Positions 1 through 9,209 of a DNA stretch of 64,000 bases are shown here, piece by piece. Each line of letters opens with the position of its first letter. Position 1 is the stretch's first letter. The DNA is from Trissonchulus latispiculum (Eukaryota; Nematoda; Enoplea; Enoplida; Ironidae). The stretch is from assembly GCA_030248195.1 (NCBI GenBank), contig JASAND010022292.1:1-64000 (forward strand). The letters are read 5' to 3'. Below the pieces are notes generated by a model. The model saw nothing but the letters and a program-made list of their open reading frames with translations. It did no database searches and was not told where the DNA came from. The position numbers and the translations under genes are program-made.

Positions 1-15
1 CGTTCTGTTGAAACA

Positions 16-447
16 CTACTCTACAAAACCAAATGGCACTGTTGTAAAATCGTCTCTCAAATTTCTTTTATCATAGACACGTTGATAAACTTTGGTCATC
101 ATTTTACTCTGTATATTCAAGTCACGAGTATTCTTCTTAATTTGTGAATATTCCACAGGTAAATTTCCGCCAGTGTGTAATAAGTTTATCATGGCATCCT
201 TGGTGATCTTATCCGTTACTGTTACATTCAATGGCACTCGCTTAATCTTCAGTTCAGTCTGTTTACTTCCATCATTGTTAATGATTGTGTGTGTACCCAT
301 AGTTTTTGGGCCCCAAAGACCAAAACTGTTCGATTTTAGCAAAGCGTCCATAAGATTCCAATATTTCATCTTTCAATTCTCCCAGACCATTGCCTGTGGT
401 GGGTTCCTTGTCCTTTTCAACATCATGACTAACATAAAATATGCTAT
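16..447 (-). pseudogene. Second half of motif C and C-terminal domain of the decayed polymerase
   Basis: After the acceptor at 449-448 the frame reads DSIFY, then continues open to a TAG at about 16. The stretch contains the LWGPKT block (relatives have GPK-x-Y), a VPLN segment and a closing YDKRNL...TVPFG motif, which marks the normal C-terminus of this family. The gene therefore ends inside the window. Confidence 0.75.
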
Positions 448-720
448 CTGAAACAATACATTACTCTGGCTCAATGAATTTGTTTGAATAAAGATTCCAC
501 TAAATTCAACGCTTTCAGTTTTGAAATACAAGCTTTAAATCCATTAAAATACTTTTGTACATGAGACTGGTTTTGGTAACTAAATAATGTTTTCTGGGTG
601 AGATCAGTTGTGATTACTTTTATTTCAGATAAAGTAAATCGTTTAATCTGTTATCCAGGTTATTTGAAAATCTATGTCAATGTTTGTGGAATAATGTAAA
701 TAGGTATGAGACTTAATTAC
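448..720 (-). other. Intron-like gap splitting polymerase motif C
   Basis: The 273-bp gap begins GTAATTAAG and ends TTGTTTCAG on the minus strand. It falls inside the codon for the second motif C aspartate: the first half (YFDA) lies before the gap and the second half (DSIFY) after it, with phase preserved. The usual residue between the two aspartates is threonine; here it is alanine. Confidence 0.6.
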
Positions 721-1007
721 CCGCGTCGAAGTAGAGAATTTTCTTTTGCAGTTGTTCCAAATAGCCATATAACTTCAGCCGGGCATACGACGTTGTAAAT
801 GCGGCGATGACTACATTGCTTGTGGGATCCGGGGGCATTAAATCGCTTTTCTGTTTGTATGACACCTGAGCCATGGCATTATAATCAGTGAAGAAGATGT
901 CGGTGACCTCTAACGCATCATCCAAAAGATAGTCCACCAGGTTATGGTAGTCAGTGACATAGTCGGTGTGGGTGAAGTTTGTTCGTTTTCCAAAGTATCC
1001 CCAGAAG
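721..1007 (-). pseudogene. Polymerase palm part 2 (motif B) of the decayed family B polymerase
   Basis: The segment opens with FWGYFGKRTNFTH, the downstream half of motif B (usual form NSFWGKF), directly after a TTTCAG acceptor. It then runs through the thumb-side region to ILYFDA, the first half of motif C, where a GTAATTAAG donor-like sequence interrupts it. The open frame extends to 713 only because it reads three codons into the gap. Confidence 0.75.
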
Positions 1008-1242
1008 CTGAAACAACAAGGAAGCTCAATTAAGACATATAGACGGCAGACTAAAGCGGGGCTTAATTTTATTTAGTAGTATCTCGTTTTGTATGTTTTC
1101 AAGCTTGAATACGTTTTGTGTCTTGATGTGGCAGATGTGGCACATCACATGTTGGCAGAAATGTTTTCAGTTGTGATGGATGATTTGTTTGATGCAGGTG
1201 AAACTCAAACTAATGCGTATGAATCAAAAAGAACATAGCTAC
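1008..1242 (-). other. Intron-like gap in the polymerase palm, before motif B
   Basis: The 235-bp gap begins with GTAGCTATG on the minus strand and ends with TTGTTTCAG. It separates the conserved segment ending at 1243 from motif B starting at 1007. Both borders fit animal splice sites and the interior lacks polymerase similarity. Confidence 0.55.
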
Positions 1243-2088
1243 CTGTTGAGCATTGTCTTGGCGACTGCCCTCCGTCCTGGATTTTTTCTACCGTGTTGTA
1301 ATCCAACAAAACACCTTCTTCTTCAAAATATCTGGTGCTGTACTCGCGTTTGTCATCATCAGTGTAGCAGTCTTGGGCCATCCATTAGCTTCATGTTTAA
1401 GCTTTAGAAATGTTTTGACATACTGTAGAAACAAGGTTGATGACTTGCTTTCCCAATGCCATACTTCATAGGTTTCCAATACTTTGTACCCAAGAAGTAG
1501 AGCTTTTTGTATTTCCGGAGAGCACCAAGTACCAGAAATTGCCCGTTCATCTTCTGAGTGGGAACATTGTTCTGTTTGTGCAGTGTCTGCACAAGAACTG
1601 CACAGAGGAAACAACAACGTGTTCCTGCTTTTATACCCCAGTACAGGGTGGTACAAGTCATTCGGTATCTTCAGCTTAATGAGGCCAAAGTAATCTGCAA
1701 TTGCTCCGAAATTTTCGGTGATAATGACGGGGTGGCCAACGGGATATTCTTTAGTGGCGTTTACCCAAGGATACAATGAGGTTATATCCAAGTATTCTAT
1801 GGATTCCCCCAATTTAGCTGTGTGCAAAAGTTTAACAGCATTGCATCGTCCACCCATAAAGGCCTCCCTTGGTACAAGTCTTTCTTCTACATTCAGTGAT
1901 TTATAGATTTTGCGAAGCTGACTATTCCTCATCAATAACGAATCGAATTCGCATTCCCATATGTGTTGAATATTCATCCCTTTAGTTTCAAGGTATCTAT
2001 TTCTATCCATTGTCCGCTCGTATCGTTTTCTCATTAATTGTTCATTGGCGTTTCTGGTGTTCAGACACTGATGTCCATGAAAAAGCAC
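1243..2088 (-). pseudogene. Polymerase palm part 1 (motif A) of the decayed family B polymerase
   Basis: From HGHQC the frame runs through an EAFMGGR block and motif A (YLDITSLYP, near 1800), where the first catalytic aspartate lies, then a LKHEANGWP segment. At about 1375 the matching frame changes and continues to about 1243, where a GT (1242-1241, minus strand) opens an intron-like gap. The frame without the shift ends at a stop at 1288. Confidence 0.75.
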
Positions 2089-3834
2089 CCAAAAAATTCA
2101 TACGCAGTTGAATCCTCCGAGTACCCATCCAAGTACATATTTCCCACTTTAACCTCTCCTCCATTTAAAGCATGTCTGATACACACCGATTTTTCACAAG
2201 CCATCCATTTCAACAAAGCAATGCTTTTCCTACTAAACTTCTTTTGTGATTTGTATCCCATTGGTGGAATTATGGCAATGCTGTTTTCAGGCATGAAATT
2301 ACGTCTATACACGCGTTTGCAAGCAGATGCAATGGTGATTGAATTGGCAAAAGGATCGACGCCTTGTGTGACTTGTTCAAATTCATGCTTAAACTTTAAG
2401 AAGGCCTCACGAAGAATGATTACATCGCTTTCGCAATACTGCAAAAGTTCAGTTTGTAGGTCGAAACGAAGGTCGGGGGTTTTCTTGAAATTATCTTCTT
2501 CTGCTTCATACCACTTCAGTAAATCAAGGTAAGCGCATTGTTTTCTTCCGTAGGGATCGTAATACTTGAGGGCAGGAAGTTTGCACACATATTCTTGGTT
2601 TTCTGGGGTATTGAAAAGGTATGGAAAATGACCTTTCTTCATCTCATTCAGTCCAAATGTTTAAGGCAGAGCTGCCAGTGGCATACCAAAAAAGTTTAGG
2701 GAGTCTATAAAACGAATATTACGTCCAGGTATGGTAAGTGTAAGTATTCGGCCTCCGCGCCGAATCAAGTTAGGTTTGACGGCATTTTTATGCAGATACT
2801 GGAGAATAAAGTATCCGTCATAACCACCAAAGTTATGTGCAATAAATGTGGCATTTTGGATGTTTTGAAAGATCCAGTCGCAGAAATCATCGGCACAGTT
2901 TTCACCTTTGAATACTACAGCTTCTCCGTTTTCTGAATGACATATGCATAAATTTGGCTTGTGATTCATTTCAGGATACATTATCATGCATTCAAAATCA
3001 AAAAACCAGTATTCTCTTACTGGGTTTCTTGGTGTTTTAGAAGAGGGCTGATCTGTCAATATTTTGTCTTCGACAGCCACTCTTTTTGCCCATTGCGCTG
3101 GCCGGGCATCAACTTCTTCATCACCACTCAAATCTTGTATGTCATCAGCGTGAAGGTTCTGTATTTCTTCATCTAGATCATCCGTATCGGTTTGATCAGC
3201 AGTTTTTCCAGTCTTGTTTTCGTAGATACACTGAATAAAACAACGATGGTCTTCAGTCGAATAGGAATGGCAGATGGAACAGTATACGAGGTTGCACCTA
3301 TGTTTTTCCGGAGGCGTCAGCTTGTTGCGATTAACGACACAATTGCAGATTTCACATCTTACGAGTAAAGAACAAATCTTTTGTTTGTGATTCTCATAGC
3401 ACAATGACGTGAACCAATGACGTTTGCATTCCAAGCAGTAGATTGCATCCTCTTCTATAACTCCGACAGTATTTTTACAATATGAATATTTGCAGAATCT
3501 GCAATTACTTTGACATTTGTGGGAAGCCATGGAGTTGTTGAAACCATGCTTACATTTTTCACAATAGCTGGTGGTGTTCATGAATCCAGCCATCTGTTAT
3601 AACATCGTAATGATTTCCATAAGATAAGAGATTAATTTGTTTGCGCCGATATGGTCCTGAATATACCAGTTTTCCAAACTCCTCGATTGACCAGACGTTT
3701 AGCTGATATTCGGACAGAACGTTTTGGCAAACTTTCACATCTTTGAGGGTAAGAGTTGATCCACGTTTAAAGTGACACTGTTCGTATAGTTCTGCTACCA
3801 GCTTTTCACGTTCTGGTGATATATTCTTATCCAT
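2061..3834 (-). pseudogene. Cysteine-rich block and 3'-5' exonuclease domain of the decayed polymerase
   Basis: The segment starts with a short conserved lead-in (NHYDVIT near 3600), then shifts frame at about 3593. A run of CxxC and Cx2-5H pairs from about 3560 to 3230 forms the zinc-binding block typical of Polinton polymerases. The exonuclease follows: Exo I around FDFE (near 2995), Exo II around HNFGGYDG (near 2830) and Exo III around YCESD (near 2430). An in-frame TAA at 2661-2663 stands where relatives usually have a lysine, so it looks like a single-base nonsense change; the same frame continues to 2061. Near 2080 the frame shifts again, just after a YEFFGC motif. Confidence 0.8.
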
Positions 3835-3976
3835 CCTGGTAATATTTTTCAGTGTTCGGTCTCGTCCTTTTTCCCCATTTTCAAATTTTTCACAGTACCA
3901 CTGGATTTAGCAAGTGAGTGTTCCACCATAGCACGGCCAACGACAAGCGCATGACCTAAACAATCATTGTCGACTG

Positions 3977-4490
3977 TTACTTGAAAAATGCAACGTTTCG
4001 TTTCAGGAAATCTGGTAAATCAATAACTGGTCTTGTTCGGAGATTGCCCAGTTTTGTTCTACCATTACCGCCAGGAGGAAGGCTAATGTGGGTAAACGTT
4101 ATTTTGACGGTGTCATCAAAGACGAATTTTTGATATGATTGGAGGACACGCGCTATTTCATTTAAAATCAAATCAGAGCTGACATCAGAAGGCTCCAAAA
4201 TAGGTATCACAGTTGGAAAGTCAAGAGATGGCGATTTAAAAATAAATCGTACTCTGTCTTCAGTTTTGGTAGCGCTAAGAAGTTCTTGGAGAGCGGAAGT
4301 AATGGAGTCTTGAAGTCGTTTGTAAATATCTTCAAATTTAGAGCCATTTAAGTTCAGAAGGCGAAGATTGTAATCCGTCTCGGTTGTTTTAAATTTGTCA
4401 GAGATCCGTTGGCCGGTTTTGGTTAGCACGAAATTTGGATGAGTAGGCTGATCGTGGGTTATAGGCTCAGAACTTTTCGGTATTTGCTCC
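3977..4490 (-). pseudogene. N-terminal domain of the decayed family B polymerase
   Basis: An open stretch of roughly 170 codons without internal stops. It resembles the region ahead of the exonuclease in Polinton polymerases: a segment ending in basic and proline-glycine residues (ISLPPGGNGRT). A TTTTAG acceptor-like site lies just upstream at 4491-4493. The frame closes at a TAA near 3977, and the following matching segment (a DNDCLG...ALVVGRA block at about 3900-3970) is in another frame, so a frameshift separates them. Confidence 0.6.
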
Positions 4491-5442
4491 CTAAAACGAA
4501 GAAAGTGTGCATACAAAATCCATAACAGATAAAATACCTTGTTGGGGAGGACTTTTCGAGAGTAATTCTGATGTTTTTAAAAAAGCTTATGACCTTTTCT
4601 TTGTTTCTTCAATAGTTAAGATTAAACAAAATGTTAAAAGATGACTTTCTTGTTAGTTCGTGACTTTGTAATTATGTGAAAATTATTTTCAATGACGTCC
4701 ATACACTGAAAATTAAAGATTCTTGTAAACATTCTAACCTGTGGCTTGAACCTGCTCCCAGCTGAATTAGCGAGCTACTTTCATAAGTGTTGTGGTCGTC
4801 GTCTTGGTTCGATCTTTTAACTGGAGTGTGCTCAGTATCCCCCTGTGGAATATCAGTCAGTCAGACGTGCTAAGGCTAAGTCTAAGGACTCCAAAATTAC
4901 AGTAATTCCCTAGATTTTACAGTATCTCTAGAGTAGGCCTACAGTAATCTAATTTACAATTGTGAAGTTGGCAGTACCTGTATAAAAATAGTTATACTGT
5001 AGTTCTGGGATGTAATTGTGTTAAGAGAATTAGTATTTAAAACGACAGATGTTTCAAATTACAGTTTGACATGATAACGATCAATCATTCTTTACTAATG
5101 TGTAGGGTTGGCTTTTATTGATTGTTTTCCACTATATAAAGGCTGAGCGAAAACTAGTTGGTTGCAGTTTAGTTGGGTCTCTGTGTTGTGGGGGAGATAG
5201 TTGATCCATAGATGCGTCCGCCATTATACTGTGTTCTGCTTGTTTGACGGTTGTATGGAGTGTAGCATTTTTTTGTGTTGAGCCGAGTAATTATTTTGTA
5301 CTGAAGTTTGGTTACTCTGTCAGTGCTAATTGTTGAACTTTGAGTAAAACCTAATTTTGTGTGTTTCATTTTATCTACCGTAGGCTGGAGGAGAATTAGG
5401 GTTCAGAATTAGTTTTTAACGTCACTCACCTTCGACTCGAAC
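4491..5442. other. Noncoding interval with a TATA-like box
   Basis: No coding similarity is seen on either strand. On the plus strand a TATATAAA at 5133-5140 is followed by a G/T-rich stretch, which looks like a core promoter without an identifiable transcript. A short minus ORF at 5169-5369 has biased composition and no recognisable content. Confidence 0.3.
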
Positions 5443-5677
5443 TTAGCAACTTCGTAAATTCACGAGCAGACCAGTTTTATTTTCAAATATCATAGGCGAG
5501 CAAACCAAAACTTCACACCCCGTTGCATGACGTTTATGAGTGTGCACACGAAGGTTGTCTTTTCTTGCAAATGCTTTTCCACAGAAATTGCAGGATAGTT
5601 TGTGTTCTTTGGCAAAGTGCGAATAAAGTTCCTTTCGATTGGTAAAGGATTTGCTGCATATGACACAAACGGTGGAC
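5443..5677 (-). CDS. Terminal exon with two C2H2 zinc fingers
   Basis: On the minus strand an ATTTTAG acceptor at about 5678-5684 precedes an open frame of about 78 codons ending in TAA at 5443-5445. It holds two classical fingers: C-x2-C-x12-H-x4-H starting CVIC, and the same spacing starting CNFCGKAF, separated by a short linker. C2H2 fingers bind DNA or RNA. Upstream exons were not identified. It sits on the same strand just upstream of the decayed polymerase, so it may belong to that element or to a host gene. Its own frame shows no break. Confidence 0.55.
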
Positions 5678-5880
5678 CTAAAATTAATCGAAAAATATAT
5701 TACTACTTAGCCTCAAGCTTGTGTTATTGTTTTTATTTATATCTTAACGAAAGAATACAAATGTAGTTGTTATTTGCTTGAAGTTTAATTTGATTTGTTG
5801 ATTTGTTGAACCTGACAACTAATTTGAATTTATGTAATATTCTTCCCCACTAACAAAATTTAGTAGAAATAAGGCAGAGA

Positions 5881-6201
5881 CTATACTAACTCGTTTGAAC
5901 TGTCTGATGATACAGCCATTATGCAGAAGAGGATAATCAAAAGCCATTTTGGAGCTGAGAAGAAGTCGAAGATGTAGCGGCCAAAAGACGCTGTGAACTT
6001 GGAAACAATTCCAATGAAGGATGAAACAAAACGATTGACCATGTCACCAAGTTTGATGATTGTGTTTCTCAAAGAGATATAGTTCCCAGGATGAGCAGGA
6101 GAAAACCTCCCAATCCTTGCCCTCCACGAGGCTATGTCAACACCCATAATGGTTCTGGAAACAAACTGGTAGATTCTGATAAATAAGGAATGTTGAAGCA
6201 T
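5881..6201 (-). CDS. Small ORF with a WRARIG motif and a C-terminal hydrophobic segment
   Basis: The 106-codon frame contains MGVDIASWRARIGRF near residues 19-33 and a strongly hydrophobic stretch (WLLIILFCIMAV) near its C-terminus, suggesting a membrane-interacting protein. From memory, short ORFs with a W-R-x-x-I-G motif occur in Polinton-like and adinto-like elements; I could not verify this. It lies on the same strand and about 1.4 kb upstream of the polymerase remnant, so it could be a structural or accessory gene of the same element. The function is unknown. Confidence 0.35.
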   Translation of the reverse strand: MLQHSLFIRIYQFVSRTIMGVDIASWRARIGRFSPAHPGNYISLRNTIIKLGDMVNRFVSSFIGIVSKFTASFGRYIFDFFSAPKWLLIILFCIMAVSSDSSNELV

Positions 6202-9013
6202 TTTTATGAAGCGGCAAACAAGGTTAACTACAATTTCTGAATGAAAGATACTAACACAGAGATTTAAGTTGTATCAAGTTGTTATTAAATAATCTAAGCA
6301 GACAAATGTAATAATATCATAAAAATAATGAGTTAAATATGCTATATTGTTTTCGCAAGCATATACGTATATACTTACCGCTGAATATTCTAGCACTGGT
6401 TGTAACAAAAATCAAAAGTAGTCACAGCAGCAAGAAGAAAACACCGCAAGTTATATAGCTATTTGCTAGTATAGTGAAAAGTTGTAGCAAGAAAAGCTTT
6501 AAAAGGCAAGAGTGGGAAATTAGATTAACGACAACAGCTGCATTCGTTTAGAGTGTTTGGAAACAAGAAAAAAACTAAAAGGAGACAGACGCTTTTTTTT
6601 GTAGACAGGGGCGCGCGGGCGGGGGGAATAATGATTGCATGATTACGCAATCGCTGCACGCTTGTGCAATCAGCGCAGCTGATTGCGCCTGCGGGCAGCG
6701 TGATATATGAGTAATTAGTGTGGTTATTTTAGAAATTCCAGGAATTATGACGTCATTTTGAGCTAGTCTAGAGCTAGCTAATAGTTAGCTTTGACGTAGG
6801 TAAGCATCACGTGATAAAAGCAAACATGTTTTTATAACAAATAACAGCTGTTTTGTGGTGTCTGAAAAGCTAATTTAATTAGCTATCACAGCTGGACGAT
6901 TATTGATTTTTATAAAAAATACCCGTCTAACAAGACGACGCTATATGATTAACACATCATGTGTTAAAGATACGGGGGGGTAAGAACCATGTTTACTACT
7001 TGCGCATGCAATTACTTTACCATCGAGTCATTAGTTGCTTACTACATGAACTTGATGATATATATTGACTAGACATATAGATATATAGAACTATATTGAC
7101 TGAATAGTTTTAATCAAAGTTGGATGTGGGTCGCGGGTACCCGCAGGTGCCTGCCGGCACCCGCGGGTCGACTTTCAGGTTGGTGGGTACCCGCGGGTCA
7201 AAGCGGGTCAAGAGTTATGAGTCACTGCCTCGCACTGCCCGGGGACGACCATAAAACTGTAAACAATGCTAAGTTGCAGTTTGTCAAGGATTAAGCACTC
7301 CGTAATCCCGTGGAACCGACAATATTAGAGCTGCCTTGTACATTTTCATTGTTACAGCTTAAAATCGTGATTTCAATTTGGTATATGACTATTGTTTCAA
7401 TCTATTTAGACAGGTGACTTACGACAAGACGGTGAGCTTCGCTAAATTTCCTCAAGCTAACTTTGTGGTACGATATCAATCATGCTTTTATTCACTTTAA
7501 GCTATCATACTTGATGCACTTCGTGAGTCTTATGATACCAGTTTCTGGCATGCGCACTACAGAAACTAACTGTAACAGTAAAATTTCAACACAATTTGGA
7601 TACTTAATATTTACTCACGTACGTTCCGACAGTTTGAAATAGCACATTAATCAAACAATCGGCAAAGAAGGAGGAGGGGATGGCTAACGACCACACCCAG
7701 TACCCCTAATATGCATTTAATGTTACCAAGCATTTAGTCATCGGATGCACTTTTCATGGTACTTTCCAAGCTTGCTCTTCAAATTCCACAATTTCAAACC
7801 GAAGTTCATTGTCCAGGAAACGTTTACACGTAGCCACACGCAATGGTTAGACGTGATGCACCAACCAAGTGCGTATTTGAGTGAGTTGGTGTTCCTTGGA
7901 GTCTACCTGACCGAGAGCGAGAATCATATGAGAATAATTACACGGACAATTCAGCTATGCCATGCTCTTGTTTTGGTATGGACAACTAACCTAATGCTCA
8001 GATCAAATTAATTGTAGTATTAATTCTAATTGCGGCGTTCATAATGGTTGTTTCAGTGTCCATTTTGCTCTTCCAGTCTAAATGAGTCACACACGTAAGT
8101 TAATTATTTATTTTATGGAACCCCATCTGTCCAAGAAACTGAAACATGGGTAGTGTTTAGCAGTGTCATTTCTAGCAAACTATGTCCAAGTATTTTTGTT
8201 AACAAATTATAGGTGACTAAAGCTTATCGATTAACATTTGCATAGATGAACATTCCCTTCCGCTTATAGCCTGTTGGATGTGAAAAGAGTTGAAGCACAA
8301 AGTTACGCCAATGGAGATATCGCTAAAGAATATTGAGCATAGAGCAAACATAGAAACTACTGTAATGTACTGCAGAAACTGCTACAAAAGATATCATTGA
8401 CAAAATGTAGTAAGAAAATCGCTGTAGTCGACCACTTTGAATTGCGAGACAAGCAAGAAAACCTTAGAAATTGAGGAAATACAAATTTACAAGGGTGAAG
8501 AAGTGTTTAACTTCATTGTGAAGAAATTTAATTATGGTTTTGTGCGATGCATATGTTCAGAGCATACAGCTACATAGAAATATACTACGAAACTTCTACC
8601 ATGACGACGCATCAAGAAGCCTATAAAGAAACGGTAACTACTTATCTGCGCAAACTAAACAGGATATTTGAGAATTGTTCTGATTACATGCTATTATATA
8701 TTTGCTTCCAATTCAAAGCAGCCAGCTAGCACGTTTACGACAAACAACAAGCCAATCAAAAAGGAGTTATTCCGCAGATCCCTTACAGCCCAAAATCGCT
8801 CACATATTATATTGCAAATCACTGATCAATGTAAAGTAGCACTCACTAAATCTTGGATACATCCGCTTTGTTCGTGATAAAATGGACAGAGTTACATAAC
8901 GTACGATATGATACGAGATGACAACGTCACTAAACCCGAATAAGTAAACTTTAATGCTGTAAGCTTTATCAGCTTAAACCTTTCACCCAAGATTCGGAAA
9001 TTGAATATCTTCA
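6202..9013. other. Noncoding interval with GC-rich hairpin islands
   Basis: No gene is recognisable. A GC-rich patch at 6602-6712 contains a near-perfect hairpin at 6666-6686 (arms GCAATCAGC). A second island at 7126-7212 is built from repeats of GCGGGTACCCGC and GCGGGTCAA. The ORF at 7745-8011 has no recognisable motif. Confidence 0.4.
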
Positions 9014-9209
9014 ATGAAACGGGTCTGGATAAAACCCAGCTCCGGCCCCGGATCTGGCCCCGGCACACATGGGTAAAACTCGGCCCCGCCCCGACCCCAG
9101 CGGCAGTCTGGTGCACGCAGTGTTTAATAGGTGGGTAAAACCCGGGCGTGTTTTAGCCAGGTGCGCCGAGACAGGGGCCGGATCCCGGACGGGTTTTACC
9201 CATTCCCAA
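9014..9209. repeat. GC-rich inverted-repeat element, about 196 bp
   Basis: The left arm begins GGGTCTGGATAAAACCC and the right arm ends GGGTTTTACCC, each flanked inward by CCGGCCCC-type runs in inverted orientation. The base composition contrasts sharply with the AT-rich flanks. It resembles a small non-autonomous DNA element; no target duplication was identified. Confidence 0.45.

Larger units (their letters stand above)
16..4490 (-). pseudogene. Decayed protein-primed family B DNA polymerase (Polinton/Maverick or adinto-like)
   Basis: Reading the minus strand from 4490 down to a TAG at about 16, successive frames match the DNA_pol_B_2 family in order: N-terminal domain, cysteine-rich zinc-binding block, 3'-5' exonuclease, palm with motifs A, B and C, and the C-terminal end (GPKT block; KR...TVPFG close). 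Proteins of this family copy the linear DNA of self-synthesising transposons and related viruses using a terminal-protein primer. The copy is broken: frameshifts near 3980, 3890, 3593, 2080 and 1375, and an in-frame TAA at 2661-2663. Two gaps inside the palm look like spliceosomal introns. The first segment may begin at a splice acceptor at 4491-4493. No integrase, packaging ATPase, protease or capsid gene is seen beside it. A mitochondrial linear-plasmid polymerase is the main alternative, but the cysteine-rich block favours the Polinton group. Confidence 0.85.

Noticed and set aside
16..4490. Mitochondrial linear-plasmid DNA polymerase
   Set aside because: The cysteine-rich block before the exonuclease and the motif set fit Polinton-type polymerases better, and spliceosomal-type gaps imply nuclear DNA.
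7745..8011. 88-codon ORF as a gene
   Set aside because: No motif, no splice or promoter context, composition like surrounding DNA.
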